DNA of 39,750 bases from JAHDDY01 sp964549375 (GTDB taxonomy: Bacteria; Pseudomonadota; Alphaproteobacteria; Rhodobacterales; Rhodobacteraceae). Position numbers and translations under genes: made by a program. The stretch covers positions 1-39,750 of the forward strand of contig CAZJWF010000015.1 of assembly GCA_964549375.1 (NCBI GenBank). Direction: 5' to 3'. The notes under the pieces are model-generated. The model searched no databases, had not been told where the DNA came from, and worked only from the letters and a program-made list of their open reading frames with translations. The first letter of the stretch is position 1. Each line of letters starts with the position of its first letter. Of this stretch, positions 16,597-25,560 are shown piece by piece.

Positions 16597-16859
16597 CTCG
16601 AACTCCCTCTATTGGTCATCCGAGCTAGCATGGCCGTACCTTGCGGTCACCTTTTCGCGAATCTCCTTTAAGGAGAGTGACGTTGCGTAAGATTCGCGCC
16701 TGCGAGCCCCTAAGGATTAATTTTCGATAGAAATCATTCGAAAAGGTGGCCTTGGTCGGGACTCGACTGTTGATACCATCGCCGTTAGTGATGCAGGTTC
16801 TAATGCACCGTGAATTGTTTCAGATATGACGGTCGATTTAATCTCAGGGAGAGACAAGG
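16597..16859. promoter_or_regulatory. Divergent metC / bztA promoter region with two dyads
   Basis: This gap holds two perfect inverted repeats: TCTCCTT-T-AAGGAGA at 16662-16676, nearer metC, and TTTTCGA-10 bases-TCGAAAA at 16721-16744, nearer bztA. Either could be an operator; neither matches a site I can name. A ribosome site (GGGAGAGA) sits just before the bztA ATG. Confidence 0.5.
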
Positions 16860-17885
16860 ATGAAATTCCAAAAAGCGCTTGGCGCACTTTCAGCACTCAG
16901 CATGGCATTTGCTGCGTCGGCTGCTTCGGCTGATACGCTCGCAGATGTCAAAGCGAAGGGCTCTGTTCAATGTGGTGTTTCGCAAGGCTTGCCAGGCTTT
17001 TCGAACCAGGATGATTCGGGCAACTGGACCGGAATCGACGTTGATCTTTGTAAGGCTGTCGCCGCCGCAGTCTTCGGCGATGCAAACGCTGTAAAGTTTA
17101 CGCCACTTTCAGCGAAAGAACGTTTTACCGCGCTTTCGTCGGGTGAAGTCGACATTCTGTCGCGTAACACGACATGGACGATGACCCGTGACACGCAACT
17201 CGGCCTGAACTTTGCCGGCGTCAACTACTATGACGGCCAAGGCATGATGGTTCCTGCGAGCCTTGGTGTGACATCGGCACTCGAACTCGACGGCGCATCG
17301 ATCTGCACCAACACGGGTACGACGACCGAGTTGAACATCACGGACTTCTTCCGTGCTAATAAAATGGGCTTTGAGCTTGTCGCGTTTGAAAAAGCTGACG
17401 AAGTTGTCGCAGCTTACGATTCGGGCCGTTGTGACGTGTACACGACTGACCGTTCGGGCCTCGCAGCTCAACGTCTGAAGTTGGCTGATCCAGCCGCACA
17501 CAACGTTCTTCCTGAAGTGATCTCGAAAGAGCCACTCGGTCCTGTTGTTCGTCAGGGTGACGACGTTTGGTTCAACATTGTTCGTTGGAGCCTCAACGCG
17601 ATGATCAACGCTGAAGAGCTTGGCGTGACGTCGGCAAATGCTGCTGAAATGGCAAACTCCGATAACCCAGGTATCAAGCGTCTGCTGGGCACGGAAGGCA
17701 ACTTCGGTGAAGCTCTCGGCCTGTCGAACGACTGGGCGATGCAAGTCATCTCACAAGTCGGCAACTACGGCGAAAGCTATGAAGCACATGTTGGCGCAAA
17801 CACACCGCTGAAACTGAACCGCGCTGGTTCGGTTAACGCTCTGTGGACGAATGGTGGTCTGATCTACGCGGCACCAATCCGCTAA
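16860..17885 (+). CDS. bztA: Glutamate/glutamine/aspartate/asparagine-binding protein BztA
   Basis: 341 residues with a signal peptide (about 1-24, ASA-DT). Family 3 solute-binding fold: VQCGVSQGLPGFSNQDDSGNWTGIDVDLCKAVAAAVFGD and DILSRNTTWTMTRDTQLGLNFAGVNYYDGQGMMVP are the AapJ/BztA signature blocks, with Arg and Asp residues binding the amino acid. It delivers acidic amino acids and their amides to the BztBC permease. The codon choice looks strongly biased (many GTT, GCA, CGT), as in highly expressed binding proteins. A terminator follows, so it is expected at higher level than bztBCD. Confidence 0.96.
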   Translation: MKFQKALGALSALSMAFAASAASADTLADVKAKGSVQCGVSQGLPGFSNQDDSGNWTGIDVDLCKAVAAAVFGDANAVKFTPLSAKERFTALSSGEVDILSRNTTWTMTRDTQLGLNFAGVNYYDGQGMMVPASLGVTSALELDGASICTNTGTTTELNITDFFRANKMGFELVAFEKADEVVAAYDSGRCDVYTTDRSGLAAQRLKLADPAAHNVLPEVISKEPLGPVVRQGDDVWFNIVRWSLNAMINAEELGVTSANAAEMANSDNPGIKRLLGTEGNFGEALGLSNDWAMQVISQVGNYGESYEAHVGANTPLKLNRAGSVNALWTNGGLIYAAPIR

Positions 17886-17895
17886 ATCTAAATCG

Positions 17896-17925
17896 CGCCG
17901 CTCTCTAACCGAGAGCGGCGTTTTT
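17896..17925 (+). terminator. Terminator/attenuator between bztA and bztB
   Basis: A perfect ten-base-pair stem, CGCCGCTCTC at 17896-17905 with 17911-17920, has a five-base loop and five Ts. It lies 10 bases past the bztA stop and should let only part of transcription read into bztBCD, giving excess binding protein. Confidence 0.93.
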
Positions 17926-17987
17926 CTATTCGGGGGATAGAGCGACGAGCTTTCCTCCCACTTTTTCACATTAGTATTGAGGCACGC

Positions 17988-19274
17988 ATGGCTTCTCTGA
18001 CCGCTTCGGAAACAGAAGACGCGGGGTTGACCTCCCTCCTTTATGATCCGAAGGCGCGGGGCCTGCTTTTTCAGGTTCTGTTGTTAACGGCTGTGGTCGC
18101 GTTCTTCGCTTGGATCCTAGACAACACCATCTCCAACCTCGCCGCGCAGGGTAAGAAATCCGGTTTCGGGTTTTTAGGTGAGACCAGTGGCTTTGCTATT
18201 TTGACGACGCTCGGTACCTTCGTCATGGAGGCACGCGCAGGGGTCGCTACTTATCTGGATGTTTTCTGGATTGGGGTTATCAATACGCTGATTATCTCGT
18301 TCGTTGGGATTATTGCTGCGACGTTGCTCGGTTTTTTGATGGGTATCTTCCGCCTGTCGACAAATGTCGTGTTGCGCGGGTTTGCGACGTTTTATGTCGA
18401 AATTCTGAGAAATATTCCGCTGCTGCTGCAAATTTTCTTCTGGTACTTCGTCGTGTTGCGCGCGTTGCCGGATAAGCGTGCGTCGGGCATGTCGATGGGC
18501 TTTCTCGGTGAGTTTCCCATGAACGTCACCGGGCTTTATACGTCTTACCCGATTTTCAACGAGGGTTTCGGAACCGTTGTTTGGGCCTTCCTCGCGGCGT
18601 GCGCCCTCGCATGGGCCGTTTCGTGGTTGGCGAAAAAACGCCAAGAGGCGACTGGACGGCAGTTTCCCGCGTTTTGGGTTGGTCTGCTGATCATCGTTAC
18701 GATCCCCTTGTTTGTCTTTTATCAAATGGGTGCGCCGCTTGAGATGGAGGGGGCGCGGTTCTTGAACGTCGGCGATCCTATTCTTGACGCGAATGGCGAG
18801 CCAACGGGCCGCACGGCATCAAAGATTAAGGCAGGTTATGTGCCGGGCGAAGGTGGGGTGATCAAACCTGAATTTATCGCTCTATGGCTCGCGCTGTCGC
18901 TTTATACGGCCAGCTTTATCGCCGAGATTGTGCGGGCGGGTATTCTCGCGGTACCGGGCGGACAGACCGAGGCGGCCAAAGCTCTGGGCATCAGTCCAAC
19001 AATCACGTTGCGTAAAGTCATCATCCCGCAGGCAATGCGCGTGATCATTCCGCCGCTGACGTCGCAATTTCTGAATCTGACCAAAAACTCATCGCTCGCG
19101 ATTGCGATTGCGTATCCCGACTTAGTCTCGATCTTTGCTGGCACCGCCCTCAACCAGGTGGGTCAGGAAATCGAGATGATCTTTATGATGATGATGGTTT
19201 ACCTGATTATTTCACTCGGCACGGCGGCGTTTATGAACTGGTTCAACGCCCGCATGATGCTGGTCGAGCGATAG
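17988..19274 (+). CDS. bztB: Amino-acid ABC transporter permease BztB
   Basis: 428 residues. An N-terminal helix (about 26-46) is followed by the permease domain beginning at VFWIGVINTLIISFVGIIAATLLGFLMGIFRLS (about 85-117). The polar EAA loop that contacts the ATPase is visible as EAAKALGISPTITLRKVIIPQAMR near residues 326-349. A stretch between about residues 155 and 290 carries two more hydrophobic segments and a soluble loop. It pairs with BztC in the inner membrane. It lies 102 bases after bztA, past the terminator, and 9 bases before bztC. Confidence 0.95.
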   Translation: MASLTASETEDAGLTSLLYDPKARGLLFQVLLLTAVVAFFAWILDNTISNLAAQGKKSGFGFLGETSGFAILTTLGTFVMEARAGVATYLDVFWIGVINTLIISFVGIIAATLLGFLMGIFRLSTNVVLRGFATFYVEILRNIPLLLQIFFWYFVVLRALPDKRASGMSMGFLGEFPMNVTGLYTSYPIFNEGFGTVVWAFLAACALAWAVSWLAKKRQEATGRQFPAFWVGLLIIVTIPLFVFYQMGAPLEMEGARFLNVGDPILDANGEPTGRTASKIKAGYVPGEGGVIKPEFIALWLALSLYTASFIAEIVRAGILAVPGGQTEAAKALGISPTITLRKVIIPQAMRVIIPPLTSQFLNLTKNSSLAIAIAYPDLVSIFAGTALNQVGQEIEMIFMMMMVYLIISLGTAAFMNWFNARMMLVER

Positions 19275-19283
19275 GAGGCGGAT

Positions 19284-21434
19284 ATGACAGATATTGGCTA
19301 CGTCCGCACGGAAGATGCACCCTTACTCCCACCCCCTGCTAGTCAGGTAGGTTGGCAAGGATGGCTGAGGCAGAATGTTCTTAGTTCTGTCAGCGATTTT
19401 TCCAGTATTGGTGCTGCGCTTTCGTCCATCCTGATGTTGATTGTAACCGCTGGGGTTCTTTACTTCGGCGTGACGATCTTTTGGGAGTTGATCCGCTTCA
19501 CCCTGATTGACGCAGTGTGGAGCGACCCTGAAGGTCTGAAACGGCAGGTCTGTCTGACCGAAGATCAAAACCCACCTGGCCCGCATCCGTCGGGGTGGTC
19601 AGGTGCCTGTTGGCCCTTCGTCGATGCCAAATGGAAAGCGTTTATGTACGGGCGCTATCCTGAGTCGGCGCTTTGGCGCGTGGACCTTGTCTTTCTTTTG
19701 GGAGCGGTTGGCACTGCTTGGCTGGTTTCGGATGCAGTATCACGCCGTTGGTTATGGGGTCTCATCATGATTGCGGCTGGCGTGCTGCTTTTCTGGTGGT
19801 CGACCCAGCCTATTGCGAATGATGGCGTGTCGCTGCTGAACGATGTTTACAATCCTGATACGGCCTCTCCACTGGGACAGACCTTTGACCGAGTGCCGAT
19901 TGGTGCGTTTATCCTAATGGCGGTTGGGGCACTTTATGTCCTGCTTGTGCGTCCAATTGGCCGCAAGGCTGTTGCGATCCTCATGCTGACGGTCTTTCCG
20001 GTCATATCCTACATATTGCTCACGGGTGGTGACGCAGAGGGCGGCGTCGGATTTTGGATTTCGCTTGCGGTGATTGCCGCGTTTGGATTGGCGCTGTGGC
20101 TGATTGCGCGGCTTTTCGGGGATAACGCTTTTAGCGCCTTGCTGTTGTCGTTGTTGGTGTTCGCCGCTGCGCTATACTTCCTGTGGAGCGTGTTTGGGCC
20201 AACAACTGGCTTTGGCTTCACGGAGGGCGGAAGTTTTGGCCGGATCGGGGATGGGTCGATTATCCGCCTCCCTACTCCAATCGATTTCGCCGGAAAGCTG
20301 CTCGCTGGAATTGGCGCGATTGGCTTGTTGTTCCTCGTCATGTCCGGACACCTGATGGGAATCATGATCCGGCTGGTCTTGGCTGTGCCTGTGCTGATCA
20401 TGATCGCTAATGCCTATTCGGGTGGTACGGAGGCGATTTCCCTGCCGGTCGGTTGGGTGATCTTTGGACTGTTGCTGATTGGCGTCGTTGGCTTTGGCCT
20501 GATGGCGCTGGTCGGGATGAGCCGCCCGGAATGGCACGCCGCGATTGGGAACTTTGGTCGTGGGACTGGGAAGTTGATCTTCCTGCTGTCATTGCTGGTT
20601 GCCATCGTCGCCTTTGTTGGCGGACACTGGTTCGTGGATCTGCTGGAACTGTCAGCAGCAGGAGAGGCGCAAAAGTTCCTGTCTCCGGAACACCTCGCCG
20701 CCCATGATGAACATGGAATGCTTGGCTTGACCGCTGAGCCGATGGAAGTTGAACGGCATTTGTGGATTTTGCCAGAGGTCGAGACCAACGTCTGGGGTGG
20801 CTTGCTCGTCACGCTGGTTGTGTCTTTCGTCGGCATTATCGCGTCGATGCCAATCGGTATCTTGCTCGCACTAGGCCGTCGGTCGCAGCTTCCTGCCGTG
20901 CGTATTCTCTCGACTGTCTTTATCGAGTTCTGGCGCGGTATCCCGCTCATTACCGTGCTGTTTATGTCCTCGGTGATGCTGCCGCTGTTCCTGCCGGAAG
21001 GTACGGAGTTCAACAAGTTGTTGCGTGCCCTGATCGGTGTCGCGCTGTTTGCCTCTGCCTATATGGCCGAGGTTGTGCGCGGCGGACTGCAAGCCATTCC
21101 GAAAGGACAGTACGAGGGCGCGGACTCGCTGGGTCTCGGCTTTGCTCAAAAGATGCGCCTGATCGTCATGCCGCAAGCGCTGACCCTTGTGATCCCCGGT
21201 ATCGTCAACACGTTTATCGGCTTGTTCAAGGATACGGTGCTCGTGCTGATTATCGGACTCTTTGACCTGCTCGGTATGATTCAAACCAGCTTTAGCGATG
21301 CTGCGTGGTCCTCGCCGGTGACGAATTCCACCGCCTATCTAACTTGTGCGGCGCTGTTCTTCGTTTTCTGCTTCGGCATGTCCCGCTACTCGATGTTTAT
21401 GGAGCGCAGGCTCCGACGTGGTCACGCACGATGA
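19284..21434 (+). CDS. bztC: Amino-acid ABC transporter permease BztC, enlarged
   Basis: 716 residues; typical BztC/AapM permeases are about 380-440. The expected parts are all present: an N-terminal helix (about 44-70), a conserved GACWPFVDAKWKAFMYGRYPESALWRVD block (about 107-134), and the C-terminal permease domain from about residue 500 (WGGLLVTLVVSFVGIIASMPIGILLALGRRS) with its EAA loop (EGADSLGLGFAQKMRLIVMPQAL). The extra length is an insertion between about residues 134 and 497 made almost wholly of hydrophobic helices, roughly ten by eye. The reading frame is continuous and the codon use looks normal, so this is not a frameshift artefact. A strong AGGAGG site precedes the start. Confidence 0.94.
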   Translation: MTDIGYVRTEDAPLLPPPASQVGWQGWLRQNVLSSVSDFSSIGAALSSILMLIVTAGVLYFGVTIFWELIRFTLIDAVWSDPEGLKRQVCLTEDQNPPGPHPSGWSGACWPFVDAKWKAFMYGRYPESALWRVDLVFLLGAVGTAWLVSDAVSRRWLWGLIMIAAGVLLFWWSTQPIANDGVSLLNDVYNPDTASPLGQTFDRVPIGAFILMAVGALYVLLVRPIGRKAVAILMLTVFPVISYILLTGGDAEGGVGFWISLAVIAAFGLALWLIARLFGDNAFSALLLSLLVFAAALYFLWSVFGPTTGFGFTEGGSFGRIGDGSIIRLPTPIDFAGKLLAGIGAIGLLFLVMSGHLMGIMIRLVLAVPVLIMIANAYSGGTEAISLPVGWVIFGLLLIGVVGFGLMALVGMSRPEWHAAIGNFGRGTGKLIFLLSLLVAIVAFVGGHWFVDLLELSAAGEAQKFLSPEHLAAHDEHGMLGLTAEPMEVERHLWILPEVETNVWGGLLVTLVVSFVGIIASMPIGILLALGRRSQLPAVRILSTVFIEFWRGIPLITVLFMSSVMLPLFLPEGTEFNKLLRALIGVALFASAYMAEVVRGGLQAIPKGQYEGADSLGLGFAQKMRLIVMPQALTLVIPGIVNTFIGLFKDTVLVLIIGLFDLLGMIQTSFSDAAWSSPVTNSTAYLTCAALFFVFCFGMSRYSMFMERRLRRGHAR

Positions 21435-21481
21435 TCCCTAAATTTCATCAAAAATGACCGCGTTTGATAAGGAACTGACAC

Positions 21482-22273
21482 ATGACCAATGTTGAAATGG
21501 TTGATCGCGAGATTGATCGCTCAAAGATGCAAGTGTCCGACGATGTGGCCATCCATATCGAGAAGATGAACAAGTGGTACGGCACGTTCCACGTCCTGCG
21601 TGATATTAACCTGACGGTGAATGACGGCGAGCGTATTGTGATTTGTGGCCCTTCCGGGTCCGGTAAATCGACGCTGATCCGATGTATCAACCGGCTGGAG
21701 GAACATCAGCAAGGCAAGATCGTCGTGGACGGGATTGAGCTGACCGGCGATTTGAAAAAGATCGACGAGATCCGCCGCGAGGTTGGCATGTGTTTCCAGC
21801 ACTTTAACCTATTCCCGCACCTGACAATTATGGAAAACTGCACCCTCGCGCCGATTTGGGTTCGCAAGATGCCCAAGAAGCAAGCTGAGGAAACGGCAAT
21901 GCACTTCCTTGAGCGGGTTAAAATTCCCGAGCAAGCGCATAAGTATCCGGGTCAGCTTTCCGGTGGTCAACAACAGCGTGTGGCAATTGCACGCTCACTC
22001 TGTATGAACCCGAAGATTATGCTGTTCGATGAGCCGACTTCGGCACTCGATCCCGAGATGATCAAGGAGGTGCTGGACACCATGATCGGTCTCGCAGAAG
22101 AGGGCATGACGATGCTCTGCGTGACCCACGAGATGGGCTTCGCCCGCCAGGTGGCGAACCGCGTGATCTTTATGGATGAAGGCCAGATCGTTGAACAGAA
22201 CGAGCCGGAACCGTTCTTCTCGAACCCACAGAACGAGCGGACGCAATTGTTCCTTAGCCAGATCATGCACTGA
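21482..22273 (+). CDS. bztD: Amino-acid ABC transporter ATPase BztD
   Basis: 263 residues. Walker A GPSGSGKST (56-64), signature LSGGQ (159-163) followed by QQR, Walker B IMLFDEP with catalytic Glu184, D-loop SALD, and switch His216 (CVTHEMGF) are all intact. It powers BztABC for glutamate, glutamine, aspartate and asparagine uptake. It follows bztC by 47 bases and closes the operon; a terminator is at 22303-22328. Confidence 0.96.
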   Translation: MTNVEMVDREIDRSKMQVSDDVAIHIEKMNKWYGTFHVLRDINLTVNDGERIVICGPSGSGKSTLIRCINRLEEHQQGKIVVDGIELTGDLKKIDEIRREVGMCFQHFNLFPHLTIMENCTLAPIWVRKMPKKQAEETAMHFLERVKIPEQAHKYPGQLSGGQQQRVAIARSLCMNPKIMLFDEPTSALDPEMIKEVLDTMIGLAEEGMTMLCVTHEMGFARQVANRVIFMDEGQIVEQNEPEPFFSNPQNERTQLFLSQIMH

Positions 22274-22302
22274 CGCGAACAGCGACAAAGAATTGTTGAA
22301 GA

Positions 22303-22328
22303 AATCCCGGCACATCCGGGATTCTTTT
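22303..22328 (+). terminator. Terminator after bztD
   Basis: A perfect eight-base-pair stem (AATCCCGG at 22303-22310 with 22316-22323) with a five-base loop is followed by CTTTT. It lies between bztD and the convergent transporter gene. Confidence 0.78.
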
Positions 22329-22339
22329 GGGGGGAAACT

Positions 22340-23269
22340 TTACTGCACAGCGTCTTTCACTTCAGCGCTGCGGATCGCGATAAAGATGCCTGAACTGGCG
22401 ACAAGGATAATCCCGGTGAGTGTCGACCACGTCGGCAATGCGCGCCAAATCAGTAAATCGAGAATCGGTGCAACCGCGAGGTAACTGTATTCCAGCGGCG
22501 CGATGCTGCTGGCTTCGTTGTTTTGATACGCATGGGTTAGCATAAACGCGCCGACGAAATTGGTCAGTGCGTTTGCGAATATCAACATCGCGACAACAAG
22601 GCCGAAGCTTCTCCAACCGCCCAGCAAGAATGAAAGTTCCCCCTCCGGCCCCGTATCCGGCTTGACGATCAGTACGACGGTTAATCCGATCAATGACAGC
22701 AATCCGAAAAGGCTGTGATGGGCGATTTGTAGACTGAGTGCGCTTTCAGTGTTGCAGCGCCCGCGCGTGACCATCACGCCTCCCGCATATGCTAATGCGC
22801 CGCAAAACGGGAATAAGACTGCTGCGTTGATGGTCTCGTTCCACGGCTGTGCCGTGACGAGGACGCCCGAAAAACCAAGGATCAGCGCGGCAATCCGGCG
22901 CGGTCCGATGGCCTCGCCCAAAACAAGTGCGGCGAACAAGGTGATGAACAAAGGGGCGGTGAAGAACACTGCGCCTGACTGTGCCAGCGACAGGAACGGC
23001 AGACCGGAATAGAGCAAAAAGAATGCAGTGCTGAAAAAGAGCGAGCGGATCATCGCCCATTTCGTGCTCTCCAGTCGCCTGACCTCTAGCCTCGCTATGA
23101 AGTGTCCTGCGGCAAATGCAAAGCCGATTATGAGAATCGAACGAAGGACATGCAACTGCCAGATCGACACTTGATCTGTGAGTAGTTTGACGGTGGCTTC
23201 TTGCGTCGCGATGATCGCCATCGCCGTCACCACGAAGGCAACAATGCCAAAACTTGCAGGCTTTCTCAT
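22340..23269 (-). CDS. DMT superfamily (EamA) transporter
   Basis: 309 residues with ten hydrophobic segments in two EamA halves (about 1-140 and 150-300). The first half ends in the usual short amphipathic block (LGEAIGPRRIAALILGFSGVLV) and the second repeats it near SYLAVAPILDLLIWRALPTWSTLTGIILVASSGIFIAIR. An inner-membrane metabolite exporter or importer; the substrate cannot be told from sequence. It starts 8 bases after the DUF2842 gene at 23277-23486 and is probably co-transcribed with it. Confidence 0.9.
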   Translation of the reverse strand: MRKPASFGIVAFVVTAMAIIATQEATVKLLTDQVSIWQLHVLRSILIIGFAFAAGHFIARLEVRRLESTKWAMIRSLFFSTAFFLLYSGLPFLSLAQSGAVFFTAPLFITLFAALVLGEAIGPRRIAALILGFSGVLVTAQPWNETINAAVLFPFCGALAYAGGVMVTRGRCNTESALSLQIAHHSLFGLLSLIGLTVVLIVKPDTGPEGELSFLLGGWRSFGLVVAMLIFANALTNFVGAFMLTHAYQNNEASSIAPLEYSYLAVAPILDLLIWRALPTWSTLTGIILVASSGIFIAIRSAEVKDAVQ

Positions 23270-23276
23270 TCCCGCA

Positions 23277-23486
23277 TCAATCAGGGTGGGGCGCTTTGCC
23301 CATCCAGATGAAAATCGGCTTCAATGGCAAAATCCAACCGAAACCAAGGGCAGCATACAGCGCAATCTCAATCAGAAAATGTGGTCGATCTAAGCGCCCA
23401 AGCACCGCCATAACAGCGAGGCTGAACACGATCATCCACGCGAAGATCGCGAGGGTTCCGATCAGTTTGCGCGTGCGTAATCCCAT
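23277..23486 (-). CDS. DUF2842 family small membrane protein
   Basis: 69 residues with two helices (about 8-28 and 37-59). RTRKLIGTLAIFAWMIVFSL and the closing YAALGFGWILPLKPIFIWMGK are the recurrent DUF2842 pattern of alphaproteobacteria. Function unknown. It is the promoter-proximal member of a two-gene unit with the DMT transporter, and diverges from the YggT gene. Confidence 0.85.
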   Translation of the reverse strand: MGLRTRKLIGTLAIFAWMIVFSLAVMAVLGRLDRPHFLIEIALYAALGFGWILPLKPIFIWMGKAPHPD

Positions 23487-23607
23487 GCAGCGTGATCTAT
23501 CGGGTTATGGGGGGAAATCAAGGATTGATGCCCTTGGGACGCCGTGGTCTTGCTGCGCCGTCTCGTATCGCATATTCAGCGTGAACCGAGGCAAACCTGA
23601 GGCTGAC

Positions 23608-23883
23608 ATGAATGCGTTACTGTTTCTGATCGATTCTATCCTTGCGATTGGGTACTGGCTGATCCTGATCTATGTAATTTTTAGTCTTCTCGTGACGTTT
23701 AACGTGATCAATCTGCAAAACGATTTAGTTCGTCAAATATACTATGGAATCAATGGTTTGGTCGAGCCACTATTGGCACCTATCCGGCGGGTATTGCCGA
23801 CTGCCGGCGGATTAGATTTTTCACCTCTCGTGCTTTTGCTTATTCTCATGACTTTGCGTGTGTTTATCGCGCAAGACCTTTAG
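23608..23883 (+). CDS. YggT family membrane protein
   Basis: 91 residues from the ATG at 23608; a GAGG ribosome site lies just upstream, and the longer open frame reaching further upstream has no family support. Two membrane helices (about 10-30 and 69-86) flank the conserved YggT stretch INGLVEPLLAPIRRVLPTAGGLDFSPLVLLLIL. Function is uncertain; YggT proteins are linked to osmotic adaptation and membrane or division processes in other bacteria. Confidence 0.88.
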   Translation: MNALLFLIDSILAIGYWLILIYVIFSLLVTFNVINLQNDLVRQIYYGINGLVEPLLAPIRRVLPTAGGLDFSPLVLLLILMTLRVFIAQDL

Positions 23884-23939
23884 CTCGCTTTGATGTAAGA
23901 TCCTTCGTGACACAAGCGTTCTGAAATTGGGCGATGATT

Positions 23940-24515
23940 ATGATCCGCAACCTTAGTTTTATCTCAGTTCTTGGGGTTTTGGCTTTGCCGGTACAGGCGC
24001 AAGAGGGCGCCATCGTAGGCGGCGTACCGACTGGCGTGCTGATGTACGATGCGATGACCGTGTCAGAAGGTTCGGTCGTGAGCGCGCCCTTACCGACCGC
24101 GAGCGGCCTGATTGATCCCAGTACGCCGTTTATCCTATCGCCCGAACCTGCACGCGAGGCAGTGCAGCCGATCCAATCGCGAGCGAGTGTTCGAAGTACG
24201 CCTGTGCCGTCACCCGTTGTGAACGGGACTCAGCTTGATCCGGCCTCTGTGGCCGCGCAGATTGATCTTGCGCCGGGTGAGACGGTTTTGGAGGCGATTG
24301 CGGTCTCGCCGTCGATTATCCAAATTCCTGCTCCGCAACCCGTTTATACCTCGCGGTATGAGCCAAGCCCCGCTGTGCGAGTGGCACCGCCGCCAAAGCG
24401 TGATCCGGTTACGGGGCGTTTGAGGGATACGCCGGGTTGGACCGGGCGACGCGAAGCGCCAGCGAGTATCGGGTGTTATCCTGCAGGTGCCTGTGCGGTG
24501 CTCAACGCGCGTTGA
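23940..24515 (+). CDS. Exported proline-rich protein of unknown function
   Basis: 191 residues from the ATG at 23940; an ATG at 23934 adds two residues and neither has a good ribosome site. A signal peptide (about 1-21, VQAQ) leads into a mature part rich in Pro, Val, Ser and Ala, probably disordered. A short ordered-looking end, DPVTGRLRDTPGWTGRREAP, precedes two cysteines (GCYPAGAC). I do not recognise a domain; the Cys-bearing C-terminus may be anchored or cross-linked. Its stop overlaps the likely TTG start of the thiamine pyrophosphokinase gene, so the two are translationally coupled. Confidence 0.75.
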   Translation: MIRNLSFISVLGVLALPVQAQEGAIVGGVPTGVLMYDAMTVSEGSVVSAPLPTASGLIDPSTPFILSPEPAREAVQPIQSRASVRSTPVPSPVVNGTQLDPASVAAQIDLAPGETVLEAIAVSPSIIQIPAPQPVYTSRYEPSPAVRVAPPPKRDPVTGRLRDTPGWTGRREAPASIGCYPAGACAVLNAR

Positions 24516-25159
24516 GTGATCTCGTTTATTCGGAGCCAGTGGTCTTGGTTGGGGCTGGACCGGCGGCGTATCAAGATCTTGAATTTGCTCGGACTGTCGC
24601 GGGACCAGTGATCGCTGTCGATGGCGGTTATGACGCCGTAACGGCTTGGGATGTCACACCAGATGCGGTGCTGGGCGACATGGACTCAATCCGCGCGGAT
24701 GTGCCTGAGTCAATCCCAACTTTTCGAATTGTCGAACAGGATTCGACTGATCTGGAAAAAGCGCTGCGATTGGTGGATGCGCCTCTTTGTATCGGTGTCG
24801 GATTTCTGGATGGGCGGTTGGATCACACGTTGGCTGCGATGCATGCATTGATCGCCTCGTCCGCTGCAAATGTTATTCTTATTGGTTCCGAGGATGTCGT
24901 CTTCGCCGCGCCAAGCGAATGGCGGGCCACGCTGCCCATCGGAGCACGCGTTTCTTTTTTTCCCGTTCGGCGCGTTCCGGCGGTTAGCTCGAAAGGGTTA
25001 CGCTGGCCTGTTGATGGATTGTTGATGGAAGGGGGCGGACAAATTGGAGTATCCAACGAAACACTCTCTGCCGAAATTGCGGTGCGGTTCGCGGAACGGG
25101 GGATCGTGACCATTCTCCCTCGCGCTCATTTAGCGCAAGTCGTGCTCAGTCTGAGTTGA
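24512..25159 (+). CDS. thiN: Thiamine pyrophosphokinase
   Basis: 215 residues starting at a TTG (24512) that overlaps the upstream stop as TTGA; longer frames extend into the previous gene and lack homology. IAVDGGYDAV and VLGDMDSI carry the metal- and ATP-binding acidic residues of thiamine pyrophosphokinase, followed by EQDSTDLEKAL and GFLDGRLDHTLAAMHAL, all in the expected order. It makes thiamine diphosphate from thiamine and ATP in the cytoplasm. The TTG start is inferred from gene overlap and family length. Confidence 0.9.
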   Translation: MSDLVYSEPVVLVGAGPAAYQDLEFARTVAGPVIAVDGGYDAVTAWDVTPDAVLGDMDSIRADVPESIPTFRIVEQDSTDLEKALRLVDAPLCIGVGFLDGRLDHTLAAMHALIASSAANVILIGSEDVVFAAPSEWRATLPIGARVSFFPVRRVPAVSSKGLRWPVDGLLMEGGGQIGVSNETLSAEIAVRFAERGIVTILPRAHLAQVVLSLS

Positions 25160-25176
25160 AAGCTTCGGGAAAATGC

Positions 25177-25206
25177 AAAAAGCCGCCGAGTGTCTGCGGC
25201 TTTTTT
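25177..25206. terminator. Bidirectional terminator between thiN and the cold-shock gene
   Basis: GCCGC (25182-25186) pairs with GCGGC (25196-25200), and flanking A5 and T6 tracts extend the stem. The A and T runs on both sides allow termination in both directions for these convergent genes. Confidence 0.85.
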
Positions 25207-25246
25207 GTCGTTAATCTGGGATGGCGGACCACCCCATGCTCGCCTT

Positions 25247-25456
25247 TTAGTCCAGAAGGGACAGATCGCCAGCGGAGGAACGACCGCTGCGGTCGGTTTC
25301 CATCTCGTAAGAAATTTTCTGGTTGTCGGCCAAGGTCGTCAGACCAGCGCGCTCGACTGCTGAGATATGTACGAACACATCATTGCCGCCGCCATCAGGT
25401 TGAATAAAGCCAAATCCCTTGGTGGGATTGAACCATTTAACTGTTCCAGTTGCCAT
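25247..25456 (-). CDS. cspA: Cold-shock protein (CspA family), copy 1
   Basis: 69 residues, a complete single cold-shock domain. RNP1 (KGFGFIQ) and RNP2 (VFVHISAVE) are intact in MATGTVKWFNPTKGFGFIQ. It binds single-stranded nucleic acid and acts as an RNA chaperone. A near-identical gene lies upstream at 25626-25835 on the same strand; the two proteins differ mainly in the last third. Whether it is cold-induced or constitutive cannot be read here. Confidence 0.95.
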   Translation of the reverse strand: MATGTVKWFNPTKGFGFIQPDGGGNDVFVHISAVERAGLTTLADNQKISYEMETDRSGRSSAGDLSLLD

Positions 25457-25560
25457 TTATCTCTCCATTCGACGTCACCGCCCAGTGAGCGACGCCGTAC
25501 TCGGTAAATCTGAACATAAGTCATTCCTCGCTCTCGATCAATGATATGGCAGGATGCGAG

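Noticed and set aside
16597..16720. SAM-type riboswitch before metC
   Set aside because: I looked for the SAM-II style core on the minus strand and saw no convincing match; only the short dyad is supported.
19284..21434. BztC length as a fusion or frameshift artefact
   Set aside because: The frame is open throughout, and both flanking conserved blocks and the permease core are intact, so the insertion is treated as real.
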